Positions 9,256 through 18,395 of a DNA stretch of 64,000 bases are shown here, piece after piece (position 1 is the first letter of the stretch; every line of letters starts with the position of its first letter). The notes under the pieces are model-generated. The model saw only the letters and a program-made list of their open reading frames with translations. It searched no databases and had not been told where the DNA came from. The DNA lies in NCBI GenBank assembly GCA_030145385.1, contig JAQYVU010000002.1:1-64000 (forward strand), written 5' to 3'. The stretch is from Desulfococcaceae bacterium (GTDB lineage Bacteria; Desulfobacterota; Desulfobacteria; Desulfobacterales; Desulfosalsimonadaceae). A program made the translations under genes and the position numbers.

Positions 9256-9371
9256 TTTTTCAGATCTCGATCGAACCGTCAGGTCCTTTTCAAAAGCGTT
9301 ATGCGCCTGTAAAATTAAAAAATCAATATTTTCTACCTAAAATATGCAAGCATCCTTTGGCCGAAGATGTG

Positions 9372-9510
9372 ATATCGGGGGGATTCTATCGATTTAATCG
9401 CTTTTTTTATAATAAATCGTAATGGATGTCCCCCGATTTAAAAAAATGATCCGTAGGCCTCTGGATGAATATCGACCGGGGTCGACCGGGGTCGGACCAC
9501 ACTAAGTGAC
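9372..9510. repeat. REP-like hairpin cluster
   Basis: An imperfect inverted repeat spans 9372-9440: ATCGGGGGGATTCTATCGAT at the left, and GGATGTCCCCCGATTT at the right end. It is followed at 9488-9510 by GGGGTCGGACCACACTAAGT. The same two motifs recur at 18290, 19810, 21590-21660, 21890 and 22200, some in the opposite orientation. They are probably targets or relics of the REP-associated tyrosine transposase family represented at 18396-19058. Confidence 0.65.
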
Positions 9511-9554
9511 ATATATTATTATTTATAAGCATTGATTTAAGGCTTAAAACATGG

Positions 9555-9806
9555 CAATATTTTACTTTTCAGGCCCCAAAAGAGCAACATAGGAAAACCG
9601 AAAAAACAAATCGCTAAGGGCAAACAGGCATTATATTCCCGGCCACGTCGCCGAATTCTTGAAAATGGGCAGACTATTCAAATCCGGGAGAAAAGGGAAT
9701 CCTATACCCTTCTTTTTAACGGTGAAAAGTGCAATATAGCCCCTGAAAACACCCATTATTGGGAAGCGAAGGCTTGATATTAAAGAGACTATCGTGGTCC
9801 GACCCC
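9555..9806 (+). pseudogene. Coding-tail remnant of an unidentified mobile gene, copy 1
   Basis: An open stretch without a start reads ..KPKKQIAKGKQAL.., then RRRILENGQTIQIREKRESY, and ends NIAPENTHYWEAKA followed by TGA at 9776. A second copy of the last ~35 codons plus the following ~28 bases, ending GTGG(T/C)CCGACCCC, occurs at 12905-13036. Both look like the 3' end of an insertion-sequence gene that has been lost. The family is not recognised. Apart from this remnant and the REP-like cluster, I see no gene between 9256 and 9900. Confidence 0.5.
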
Positions 9807-9900
9807 AGATCCGACCTATTTATGAATAGGGCCACTGAGCATCAGGCGATTGATTTGATTTTCAAACCCGGCCGCGACCGGTGACAAACCAGGGAGATGA

Positions 9901-12897
9901 ATGTTGAGTATCTCGGATTTTATAGTTCCAAAGTGGAAACACAGTAAACCGCAAGTTCGTCTGAAAGCGGTTCAGGCGATGGACAAAAATTCAGCGGACT
10001 TGCTCGCAAAAATCGGTAAAATCGATACGGATTCGCGTGTAAGGCTTGCGGCGGTTGAAAAAATAACCGATATGGAATTGTTGAATGATATTTTTTTGAC
10101 CGACCCGGAAGATGTGGTCAGGCAATCCGTGGAAAAACGACTCAATCCGATGGTTCGGGATATGATAGCCGACACCCCTGATGCGGCTGCGCGCGGCAGG
10201 ATTCTGGACCGGCTGGACAATCAGGAGACGCTGATGTGGATCGCCGGGGAAATCAACAATCCGGATATTCGTCTTGAAATACTGGACCGGATCGACAAAC
10301 CGCGTCATCTGTGCGTGATCGCACAAAGCAACTGGGGTATGAAGGCAGGAATGACGGTCGTTGAAAAACTTTCCGACCCCGGACATCTCGAACAGGTGGC
10401 CCGCAAGGGGTCCAACAAAAAAATCAGGAAACTGGCGGAAACCAGGCGCCAGGCCATTCTTGCCGAGTTACATCCCCCCTCTGCTGATGAAATCAGAACA
10501 CAAGAACTCGAAGCACTTTGTCACAAAATGGAAAACCTGATCCAATCGGAACCATCGGATGGATGGGATGCCCAGGCCGCAGAGCTGGAACTGTCCTGGG
10601 AGGCTCTTGACCCGAAAAAGGACCATGAATTACGTTGGCGTTTTGACGCGGCCGGCGAGGCAATCGAACGAGAAAGCATTCGGCTAAAAAAAGAGCGCAC
10701 TGTGCGCGCGGAATGCGAACATCTTTGTGCGTCTATTGAAAAAATGCTGGCCCCGTTCGACGATGATGCAGACCGTTTCAGACAGCTTCAGGAAGACCGC
10801 CGGCAGATCGATCCCACCTGCGTACCGGAGGCGGTTTACCGAACATTTGCGGCGCGGTTTGGTGATGCCGTTGACGCTTATAAACACACACGCGACCGCG
10901 TGTTAAAGGACAGGGAGCTGCATCAGAACCATATCGAGCGTCTCCGGGACTGTTGCGTCAGGATCGAGCAACTGGCTGAAGCGGACGCTCCCGAGGTTGC
11001 CGGATCAAGCGCGCGGCCAGATCAGCGACCCAATCAGCAACCGGATCAACTGATCCAATCCTGTCAGAAAGACTGGCAGGAAGCCTGGTTTGAATCACCT
11101 GAAACCGCCCCCATAAAGCAGCGCTTTGATCGTGCTGTTAAAACCATTGAGCAGAAACAGGCGGCGCACAAAACAGCGGTCGAGCAAAAAAGCCGGGAAC
11201 TGCACGAACGGCTCATTATGCTCTGCGAATCAGTCGAAGAAGCGCAGGCGGCTATAAATCCGTTTGACGCAGAAGCGGATGTAAAAGCGGCCCAACAGGA
11301 ATGGAAAAAAAACAGCCCTCTGCTTCCCGAGGTCGGAAAGGAGCTGTCACCCCGGTTTCAGGACGCCTGCAATCTTTATTTTGAAAAACTGTCGGAATTC
11401 CGGACCAACCGGGACTGGGAAAGATGGGCAAATCTGAATCAGAAGAAAGCCCTTTGTGAAGTGGCCGAAAAACTGGCTGAAGAAGATCCATTGAGCACAA
11501 CGGCCGGAACAGCCAAAAAAATACGGGACATCCAGGCGCGCTGGAAGGAGATCGGTCCGGTATCCAGGAACCAATCAGATGAGATATGGAATCGGTTCAG
11601 AAAAGCGTGCGACCGGGTATTAATCCCCTGCATGGAACTAAAAACAGCGCTGTATAACGAAATAAGGGAACTGGCGGATTCAGAAAACTGGCAGGAGACA
11701 ACCTTGAAAATAAAGGCGGTGCAAAACCTCTGGAAAGAGATCGGACCGCTTCCCCGGGCAATGGAAAAAGATCTGCAACGCTCTTTTCAGGAAACCTGTG
11801 ATCGCTTTTTCACGCGGCAGAGGTCCTTTTATGAACAGCTGGATGAAGAGCGCCGGGAGAATTTAAAGCAGAAGCGCCGGCTCTGCGATGAAGCCGAAGC
11901 CTTGTCCGAATCAGCTGATTTTAAAAGTACCCTTTCCCGGATAAAAGAATTACAGGCCAGCTGGAAAGAGATCGGACCGATTCCCAGGAGTAAGTCAGAC
12001 GCCCTGTGGAAGCGTTTTCGTTCGGCCTGTGATCGTTTTTTTAACCATCTGGACGAGGAAAGGCTTACCAACCTCCGGAAAAAAGAATTGCTTTGCAAGC
12101 AGGTCGAGACGCTTGTCGAATCCATGCCAGACAACACAGAGGACACGGTGGACGCGGAAGACACGGTGAACCCGGATTCAGAGGATAAGGAGAAAATCTC
12201 TAAAATCCGCCGCCGTATCATTGATCTGCAAAAGGAATGGAAAACCATCGGACCGGTTCCAAAAGAATCTGACACTGCGATATGGGATCGTTTTCGAAAA
12301 CCGTGCGACGCGTTTTTCGACCGTTTCGAGGATCATTTCGCCGCAGTACAGAATCAGCTGTCTCAGAATCAGACATTGAAAGAAGAACTGCTGGCCGAGG
12401 CCTTGCAGTTATCCGAATCCACGGAGTGGAAATCCACCAGGACAAGATTGATCGAGCTTCAGGCTGAATGGAAACAAATCGGACCCGCGCCCAGAAAAAG
12501 CAACCAGAAACTCTGGAATGATTTTCGTGCCGCGTGCGACACCTTCTTCAACCGAAGCAAACGGTTTTACGAGGACATGGACCAGCAGCGGACCAGCAAC
12601 CTTAAACAAAAATCAGACATTTGCCTGCACATGGAACTTCTGGCAAAGGTGGTTCTGGACAAATCCGGGATCCAATACGACCCGAACGTTCCCATGGCCG
12701 AGCAGCTCAATATCGCCCTCGACTATAAGGATGAAATCTTCGTGGCCGGTGATTCCCGGGCAACCCGGGAAAAGGCTTCCAGAAAGGTCCAATATCTCCA
12801 GGAACGCTGGAAAGCCATCGGCCCTGTGCCCAAAAAAGATGACAAGGATATCTGGGAGCGTTATCGCAGGGCCTCAAAGATATGCAGTGGGTTTTAA
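9901..12897 (+). CDS. DUF349 repeat protein
   Basis: 998-residue, highly charged, helical cytoplasmic protein. The N-terminus (1-180) reads like degenerate HEAT repeats (VRLKAVQAM, VRLAAVEKI, IRLEILDRI). From about 530 onward there are at least six DUF349 units with the signature W-K-x-I-G-P-x-P-R .. W-x-x-F-R-x-A-C-D-x-F-F. The last unit ends RRASKICSGF and stop instead of the expected RRACDxFF, next to a mobile remnant, so the C-terminus may be truncated or altered. The ATG has AGGGAG five bases upstream. The function of DUF349 is unknown. Confidence 0.85.
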   Translation: MLSISDFIVPKWKHSKPQVRLKAVQAMDKNSADLLAKIGKIDTDSRVRLAAVEKITDMELLNDIFLTDPEDVVRQSVEKRLNPMVRDMIADTPDAAARGRILDRLDNQETLMWIAGEINNPDIRLEILDRIDKPRHLCVIAQSNWGMKAGMTVVEKLSDPGHLEQVARKGSNKKIRKLAETRRQAILAELHPPSADEIRTQELEALCHKMENLIQSEPSDGWDAQAAELELSWEALDPKKDHELRWRFDAAGEAIERESIRLKKERTVRAECEHLCASIEKMLAPFDDDADRFRQLQEDRRQIDPTCVPEAVYRTFAARFGDAVDAYKHTRDRVLKDRELHQNHIERLRDCCVRIEQLAEADAPEVAGSSARPDQRPNQQPDQLIQSCQKDWQEAWFESPETAPIKQRFDRAVKTIEQKQAAHKTAVEQKSRELHERLIMLCESVEEAQAAINPFDAEADVKAAQQEWKKNSPLLPEVGKELSPRFQDACNLYFEKLSEFRTNRDWERWANLNQKKALCEVAEKLAEEDPLSTTAGTAKKIRDIQARWKEIGPVSRNQSDEIWNRFRKACDRVLIPCMELKTALYNEIRELADSENWQETTLKIKAVQNLWKEIGPLPRAMEKDLQRSFQETCDRFFTRQRSFYEQLDEERRENLKQKRRLCDEAEALSESADFKSTLSRIKELQASWKEIGPIPRSKSDALWKRFRSACDRFFNHLDEERLTNLRKKELLCKQVETLVESMPDNTEDTVDAEDTVNPDSEDKEKISKIRRRIIDLQKEWKTIGPVPKESDTAIWDRFRKPCDAFFDRFEDHFAAVQNQLSQNQTLKEELLAEALQLSESTEWKSTRTRLIELQAEWKQIGPAPRKSNQKLWNDFRAACDTFFNRSKRFYEDMDQQRTSNLKQKSDICLHMELLAKVVLDKSGIQYDPNVPMAEQLNIALDYKDEIFVAGDSRATREKASRKVQYLQERWKAIGPVPKKDDKDIWERYRRASKICSGF

Positions 12898-12904
12898 TTC
12901 TCTT

Positions 12905-13036
12905 CCGGGACATCCGGGAGGAAAGAGCATCCTATAATCCCCTTTTTGACGGTAAAAACTGCGATATAGCCCCTGAAAAAACCCAATATTATAAAGAGAA
13001 GGCTTGACATTAAGGAGATTAGTGTGGCCCGACCCC
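12905..13036 (+). pseudogene. Coding-tail remnant of an unidentified mobile gene, copy 2
   Basis: Reads FRDIREERASYNPLFDGKN then CDIAPEKTQYYKEKA and TGA, clearly homologous to the tail ending at 9776, and continues with the matching 3' flank ATTAAGGAGATTAGTGTGGC and CCGACCCC. The two copies lie in the same orientation on either side of the DUF349 gene. The remnant starts directly after that gene's aberrant stop. Confidence 0.55.
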
Positions 13037-13106
13037 GGAGCCGAAAAATAAATATTATTTTAAATAATGTCCTTTCAGAAAATGGACACGCCTCAAGGGA
13101 TGACAC

Positions 13107-13967
13107 ATGATTTCCTGGTACTTTCCCGCATTGCTCGCACTGCTGCTGATTGGGATTCAACGCTTTTTTTATAAGGTCGCAGCAGAAAAAAAGTATCCCA
13201 CAGAATGGGTAACCTTTTCATTTATGGCCACCGTCACGCTGTTGAGCACGGTGGCATACTTTTCTCAGGATCACAATGAACCCGACATCGGCTTCCTGTT
13301 GGTCGTGGCCCTTATTAACAGTGCATCGTTTCTTGTGGCCACGGTATCACACATTGAAGCGCTTAAATATGTCCCGGCAAACATCACCTACAGCATCATC
13401 CGTTTAAACGTGGTGGTAGTAGCAGTTTTTTCAATTTTTTATTTCAAGGAACAGGTTTCCCTGCTGCAGATTCTGGGCCTGGTTGTTGCCGTTGTCGCCA
13501 TGATTTTGCTGACAACACAAATGGGAACAGACACACCAGCATCGAAACGGCGACGGCAGGGAGCGGTGTTTATTTTTCTGGCATTGCTGGGTGGTGCCAC
13601 GGCAAGCATTTCATCCAAATTTGCGGCAATGTATTCGGATAAATTTGCCTTTATGGCCATGTCGTATCTAATGGGGATGATCGGGTCTCTGGGAATAAAC
13701 AAGGCCTTGTCCTATGAAAAGGCCAGGCAGAATCGATCGGGTGCGATGGGCCTTGGTTTTCTCATGGGCGGATTTAATTTTGCAGGATTCTATTCATTTT
13801 TATATGCGTTAGAACGTGGTCCCCTATCCCTGATTGCAGCCATTGTTGGAATGCATTTCGTAATCGCCATTGTACTTTCTGCAGTTATTTACCATGAGAA
13901 AATAAAACCGGTTGGTTTCGTGGGGATTCTCCTGACAGTGATATCAATTATCTTGATACGAATTTGA
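13107..13967 (+). CDS. EamA/DMT-superfamily transporter
   Basis: 286-residue inner-membrane protein with about ten hydrophobic helices arranged as two five-helix EamA repeats separated by a short basic loop (ASKRRRQG, near 150). Proteins of this drug/metabolite transporter superfamily export or exchange amino acids, nucleotide sugars and other small molecules. The substrate cannot be read from sequence. Start ATG 13107 follows a weak site. It is monocistronic and lies between mobile remnants. Confidence 0.85.
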   Translation: MISWYFPALLALLLIGIQRFFYKVAAEKKYPTEWVTFSFMATVTLLSTVAYFSQDHNEPDIGFLLVVALINSASFLVATVSHIEALKYVPANITYSIIRLNVVVVAVFSIFYFKEQVSLLQILGLVVAVVAMILLTTQMGTDTPASKRRRQGAVFIFLALLGGATASISSKFAAMYSDKFAFMAMSYLMGMIGSLGINKALSYEKARQNRSGAMGLGFLMGGFNFAGFYSFLYALERGPLSLIAAIVGMHFVIAIVLSAVIYHEKIKPVGFVGILLTVISIILIRI

Positions 13968-14271
13968 TTGTCAACCATAGGAATAAAAGCGGCATCACAC
14001 ACTGTTCATGTAACAAGACTCAAGACCAAATTTGCCCCCTGTATTCGGTGTTGAGAGCTGGCGGAAGTAATTCACAAATTAAAACTTTTTTCTTTGCCAT
14101 CTGCTTATGACTTTTTAATGGCAAAGCTTCTTTGCCCGCTATGAAAAGTTGAGGACATACTTTCAAAGAAAATGTACAATAATAATTATTTGGTGAAGGC
14201 TGTCACGCAGTCTAAAAACTCACGCACTTTTTTACAAAAACAAAAATGAATAAATGCTTTGTTACGACTTC
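13968..14271. other. Intergenic stretch with REP-like fragment, no gene
   Basis: 304 bases between the EamA gene and higA. The only recognisable item is AACAAGACTCAAGACCAAAT at about 14009, followed by TTGCCCCC. The same phrase occurs at about 21789 as AAGACTCAAGACCAGACTTG followed by ACCCC, so it belongs to the dispersed REP-like set. No convincing promoter or open frame was seen. Confidence 0.5.
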
Positions 14272-14586
14272 CTATAGATTGGCATGCAGTATTTTTTCAG
14301 GTAGAGGGCGAACACGCTTCCAGTCGCTAGATGTATGCTCTGCTCGCCAAAGATCAAAATTTTTCTGCAAGTTAAGCCATAATTCCGGCGTCGTACCGAA
14401 AGCCCTGGAAAGTCGTAAAGCCATATCCGGTGTTACAGCCCCTTTTTCATTCAGAATTTTTGACAGGGTTTTTCTGGATACACCGAGCTTTGAAGCCATA
14501 TCTGTTACCGATATTTCTAAGGGCAAAAGATAATCCTGCTTTAATATGCAACCAGGGTGTGTTGGTTGTCGTTTCATTCTCTTCAT
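14272..14586 (-). CDS. higA: HigA-family antitoxin
   Basis: 104-residue HTH protein (MKRMKRQPTHPG.., SVTDMASKLGVSRKTLSKIL, then ALRLSRAFGTTPELWLNLQ), a typical HigA/VapI antitoxin that would bind its toxin and repress its own promoter. The ATG at 14586 is preferred over the upstream in-frame ATG at 14640, because the extra 18 codons overlap the toxin gene. It lies 13 bases downstream of the broken higB, in the usual higB-higA order. Confidence 0.87.
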   Translation of the reverse strand: MKRMKRQPTHPGCILKQDYLLPLEISVTDMASKLGVSRKTLSKILNEKGAVTPDMALRLSRAFGTTPELWLNLQKNFDLWRAEHTSSDWKRVRPLPEKILHANL

Positions 14587-14599
14587 GACGTTAGTTCCC

Positions 14600-14878
14600 T
14601 TAATGGTAATCATCGTAGTTAACGATATAGGCATCACCATTTATAAATTTAAAAAATATCCGCCAATTGCCGGAAACTCTCACTGAAAATTGGCCTTTAA
14701 GGTTTCCGGTCAATTTATGCAGATATGCCCCGGGATAATTCATATCAATAATGTCACTGGCGGCATCGAGTCGGTCTAAAATTCAAGCTATTTTTTCAGC
14801 ATGTTCTGGCTGGATTCCCTTTTTCTTTCCGGTATAAAAGAACGCTTCAAGCCCTTTATGTTTGAATGATTTAATCAT
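14600..14878 (-). pseudogene. higB: higB toxin gene with in-frame stop
   Basis: RelE/HigB-type ribonuclease toxin gene. Translation from 14878 gives MIKSFKHKGLEAFFYTGKKK, then GIQPEHAEKIA, then TGA at 14785-14783. The same frame continues ILDRLDAASDII .. LTGNLKGQFSVRVSGNWRIF .. YIVNYDDYH to a natural TAA, 93 codons in all, the family's length. At the TGA position an Arg codon (CGA) would be usual, so a single C-to-T change explains it. The toxin is almost certainly dead while the antitoxin is intact. Confidence 0.85.
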
Positions 14879-14923
14879 ACCGGAAAAATGTAACCCATGA
14901 GGTTGCAAATGTCAAGATTTTGA

Positions 14924-15037
14924 ATTGGGGATGAATATCTGCGATACTTGTTTGACAATATTGTGTTTGCAAAGACTGAAACGGATTATAAAGCGCTCCT
15001 GCCGCAAAATCTCACCCAGGAAAAAATCATTGCCTAA
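14924..15037 (+). pseudogene. IS66-family transposase C-terminal remnant
   Basis: A short open stretch ends GDEYLRYLFDNIVFAKTETD then YKALLPQNL.. and TAA at 15035. This resembles the C-terminal element of IS66 TnpC transposases, where YLR-LFE-LP-AKT--DYEALLP is usual. No upstream transposase sequence remains in frame (a stop lies at 14921). It is a decayed insertion sequence. Confidence 0.5.
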
Positions 15038-15091
15038 ACTTATCGGTGTGCTTGATTAAGTGGGATCTGGATCTGGTAGGATCTGGGATCT

Positions 15092-15138
15092 GGGGACACC
15101 TTACTTAACTATTGACTCTATCCTGATTTGTCCCCTTG
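15092..15138 (+). repeat. REP-like unit, forward copy
   Basis: GGGGACACCTTACTTAACTA followed by TTGAC .. ATCCTGATTTGTCCCC. An inverted, slightly diverged copy lies at 19068-19113, immediately upstream of the transposase gene, and a shorter copy at 25744-25772. Just before it are direct GGATCTGG repeats (15062-15092). The rest of 15040-15469 holds no gene I can support. Confidence 0.55.
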
Positions 15139-15469
15139 CACCCGGGCACTCGCCCCCTGTCTTGTACCCGGGGCGGCTCTACCCCCCTATACCCCTGAAA
15201 ACAAGGCATTTCCAGATTGACACACAAGCCGATTCATGCCATAGATATCATTGCTAACAGCAAAATCCTTTTTTTTATTTTATGTCAACGCAAAAGAACA
15301 CATCGTCCCATCGCCCATGATTTTCGTGGAAACATTTTCCTGCATTCAACTTAAATAGGGAGTCCTGGAATGAATCTTACGCTTAAGCGCTTTTCCAAAT
15401 TTTCATTAAAGAACAAAACCGGCCCTGTCTGCATGCTCGTCTTCACCCTTATGCTTCCGGAGGTTCATA

Positions 15470-17362
15470 ATGATAAAAAAGAGTAAAATTATTTCTGCGG
15501 TTCTGTTTTCGACGTTCATCTGTGTACTGATGCTCTCTTCCTCGGCTGCCGCTCAGGGAGCGGACCCTCAATCTGCGAATATCCAGCAGACCATTAAAAG
15601 CAGTATTGAGGATTTGGGTTATGTAGTGGATTTTGACGGAGATGTCGACTCCTGGCAAAATGAAACTTTCTGGGGCTATAAGGCCAGCGCTGTTAACGGC
15701 TATCTTTTCATAACGGTATTTAATTTTTATAACGAGCAAGGTGCAATTGATACAATGGGAAGCTGGTGTTCGGCGTCATTCAGCTCCACCACGCTGCATG
15801 GTTACCCTGCCTGTTATAACCTTAATTATGCTACGCTTTTAGACTTATCAACTGAAGCGGTCTATAATTGGCGGGCCGGACATCTTTTTTTCTCTATTTC
15901 TCTCAGCCCTCCGGAAGAGTTAACTCAGTCCGCTGAAACTGTCTATGCGAATGCCCAAAAATACGGCCTCTTAAACGATGGAACGGCAGGTCAGGACGCG
16001 GACGGTGACGGCGTCTCTGATGACGAAGACCAATGCCCGAATACCAGCGCAGGGGTAGCTGTTGATGCGAACGGCTGCCCCGTTGCTCAGACAATGAATA
16101 TAACGATCTCCACAGACAAAACCGCTTATGCGCCGGGTGATACTGCCGTGATCAGCGGGATGGTGTCAGATGTAAATGGCGCTTTGACCGGTGTTGCCGT
16201 TTCAGTTGATGTCAGCGGTACCAAACTTTCAGCCACCACTGATGCATCCGGTAATTACCATGTCAGCTTTCCAGTCCCCGCCGGCGGCAGCCAGGTTTCA
16301 TACCCGGCAACGGCAACGGCTTCACATGCCGGCTACCCGAATGCCAGCGCTGCCACCACCTTAAGTATTCAGGATGCGCTGATTGTTGAATTAAACGCGG
16401 ATGCCGACCATTACCTGATTGGCGATACCGTTTACATTACAATTGTTGTTAAAGACACCCAAGACAGCGGCGTGGCTTCGGCCGATCTGGATATTACCGC
16501 CACAAGACTGGCTTCCGGAAATACCAAAAATCTGACGGCAATTACGGATGGATCAGGGGAAAGGCTCTGGAGTTTTACCTGGGGACAGGATGACAGCGGA
16601 AATACCATTGCCGAAGGAAAACTTCAAATCGATGTTATCGCGTCTAAAAACGGTTATGCAAACGGCAATGCGTCCAAAACACTGTCCGGCTGCGGCGATC
16701 TTGATAAAAGCGATATAGAGGACTGCCTGGATTGTCCTGAGGATTGTCAGTGCACTGATAAAGAAATCTGTGACCCCTCCGGCCGATATAAAAATTCGGA
16801 AACTTTTTGCAGTCCTAAGGTAGCCTATGTATTCATTTCCAAAGGATTGGGGTGGTATCATGAGTGGTGGGTTTCCGATGACATCAAATGGATACGGCGG
16901 TATTACAAATCCCTGGGATATACCGTTCCACCGAATATATATGTGTCCCACATCGATGGAATTGCAAAATATTTGTCACGTCCTTCAACAAAGGCAATCG
17001 CCTACGCCGGGCATGGCGAAGACCCCGGCGGCACCCCAACCATCGAAGTTTCAGCGGCAACATCAGGGGCGTATCCGATCAAAAGCGCGATTGATGCGAC
17101 GAGTAAAAATCCGGGCGGTTTTTTATATATCTGCCAATTTGAAACATACGCGGCCAAATGGGTTGACAGTAAAGATAAAATAGAAAAAATTGCCCAGGGT
17201 CAGATCGATCATCCAAACCTGGAATATGCGTACCTGTTTTCCTGTTATTCACTGGATAATAACAGCCTCAGGAATTATTTGCTGAAAAGCGGCGGTACTT
17301 TCTGGGGTTATAAAGGGAAACTGCCGGGCAACGGAACTTTGACGAAATCCATCAAACCTTAG
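15470..17362 (+). CDS. Secreted multidomain protein with caspase-like C-terminal domain
   Basis: 630 residues. A signal peptide (about 1-27, ending SSSAAAQG) is followed by an N-terminal domain. A calcium-binding thrombospondin-3-like loop (DADGDGVSDDEDQCPNTSAG, about 180-200) comes next, then two Ig/carboxypeptidase-regulatory-like domains (about 208-405) and a cysteine-rich segment (about 406-445). The C-terminal domain carries IAYAGHG (H515) and YLFSCYS (C592), the His/Cys pair layout of caspase-fold peptidases (C14/C25/CHAT). It is probably exported and may be a protease. It is followed directly by another secreted protein gene. Confidence 0.65.
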   Translation: MIKKSKIISAVLFSTFICVLMLSSSAAAQGADPQSANIQQTIKSSIEDLGYVVDFDGDVDSWQNETFWGYKASAVNGYLFITVFNFYNEQGAIDTMGSWCSASFSSTTLHGYPACYNLNYATLLDLSTEAVYNWRAGHLFFSISLSPPEELTQSAETVYANAQKYGLLNDGTAGQDADGDGVSDDEDQCPNTSAGVAVDANGCPVAQTMNITISTDKTAYAPGDTAVISGMVSDVNGALTGVAVSVDVSGTKLSATTDASGNYHVSFPVPAGGSQVSYPATATASHAGYPNASAATTLSIQDALIVELNADADHYLIGDTVYITIVVKDTQDSGVASADLDITATRLASGNTKNLTAITDGSGERLWSFTWGQDDSGNTIAEGKLQIDVIASKNGYANGNASKTLSGCGDLDKSDIEDCLDCPEDCQCTDKEICDPSGRYKNSETFCSPKVAYVFISKGLGWYHEWWVSDDIKWIRRYYKSLGYTVPPNIYVSHIDGIAKYLSRPSTKAIAYAGHGEDPGGTPTIEVSAATSGAYPIKSAIDATSKNPGGFLYICQFETYAAKWVDSKDKIEKIAQGQIDHPNLEYAYLFSCYSLDNNSLRNYLLKSGGTFWGYKGKLPGNGTLTKSIKP

Positions 17363-17370
17363 GGGTGATT

Positions 17371-18243
17371 ATGAAAAATATATTCTGTTATAAAAATTTA
17401 TCAGTGACGTTATTTTGCCTGCTTGCCGCATTTACGCTGCTTTTCCTGACCCCGGGCCGGGGAACAAGTGCAGAAACAACTGAAACAGCCGAAACTGCCA
17501 TCACGGATAGTTTAATCACCGCCGGCATCGACGTCACCTCTGTCAGTGTTTCCGGCACCAATGTGGCCATCGGGTATCGGCAATCGATTTCGGAATTTAC
17601 CGGCATCGATGGAATGCTGACGAAAATCGCAACCATTCTGGCTACGGTATCGGATACACTGACCGGCAGCTATCAGGTAGAGATTCATCAAACCTTTGAT
17701 GATGGACAGATCATGGAAGTAATCGGCCAGTCTGAAGATGGGCAGCCCTATCTTGACGGCAGTATTTCTTCAGCCGTTTTTCAAGAAAAGCTGGAATTAA
17801 ATCCGCAAACCAGGGGGCCGATGTTGACCGAGGGTACCTGTAACCCGGGGCAAGGCGACAACTGCCAGAACAACCCGGCATGTGAATGTTACCCGGGAGA
17901 GACATGCGATCCGGGCAACCCGGCAGCTGATGAAAAAGGTTGCGTTGCTGCGGCAGCACCTCCCAATTCCCATTTGTCCGGCACTCAATATGTTTGTGAC
18001 ACGGGCTATGAATGGAACAGTGATCTTAGCGCCTGTGTTCCAGAAATCACCTGTCCGGCAAACGCGTTCAAATTTCAGGAAGAATGTCATTGTGATGACG
18101 GCTATGAGTGGAATGCAGATAAAACACAATGTGTTATTCCTCAGGTAAGCAGCGGTGATGGTGATGATGGTGGTGGCGATGATGATGATAGTAATGACAG
18201 CAGCGCCAGCTGTTTTATTTCATCCGCCTTGAAAAATCACTAA
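17371..18243 (+). CDS. Secreted cysteine-rich protein
   Basis: 290 residues with a signal peptide (about 1-33, ending GRGTSA), a ~100-residue region without recognised domain, and a cysteine-rich part with EGF-like units (CNPGQGDNC..C.C, CDTGYEWNSDLSACV, CHCDDGYEWNADKTQCV). It ends in a Gly/Asp/Ser-rich stretch and SASCFISSALKNH. Proteins of this group often end in a Gly/Ser-rich linker plus a CFI-S/T-A motif and hydrophobic segment; here the segment is missing, so the end may be shortened. The ATG at 17371 has AGGGG five bases upstream. It is coupled to the preceding gene. Confidence 0.7.
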   Translation: MKNIFCYKNLSVTLFCLLAAFTLLFLTPGRGTSAETTETAETAITDSLITAGIDVTSVSVSGTNVAIGYRQSISEFTGIDGMLTKIATILATVSDTLTGSYQVEIHQTFDDGQIMEVIGQSEDGQPYLDGSISSAVFQEKLELNPQTRGPMLTEGTCNPGQGDNCQNNPACECYPGETCDPGNPAADEKGCVAAAAPPNSHLSGTQYVCDTGYEWNSDLSACVPEITCPANAFKFQEECHCDDGYEWNADKTQCVIPQVSSGDGDDGGGDDDDSNDSSASCFISSALKNH

Positions 18244-18321
18244 CCGAATTATTATCACATCCCTGGGCAGCCCCATAGCATCACAAACAGGGTCGGTCCA
18301 AACTAAATATTTATAAAAATC

Positions 18322-18370
18322 AAATAAGGCCAATGGATAATATCATATTATCCATCGGCCTTATTATTTC
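18322..18370. terminator. Strong palindromic terminator, probably bidirectional
   Basis: Stem-loop AAATAAGGCC-AAT-GGATAATAT-C-ATATTATCC-ATC-GGCCTTATTATTT. The arms are almost perfectly complementary and a T-rich tail follows on each strand. It lies between the convergent secreted-protein gene (ends 18243, +) and transposase gene (ends 18396, -), so it can serve both. A GGGTCGGTCCA REP-like motif is at 18290-18300. Confidence 0.8.
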
Positions 18371-18395
18371 CTGTGGAATTATGGAAACGCCATAC

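Noticed and set aside
14783-14785. TGA in higB read as selenocysteine
   Set aside because: Unlike the HdrA case, the family has no conserved Cys there; an Arg codon (CGA) one change away is the simpler explanation.
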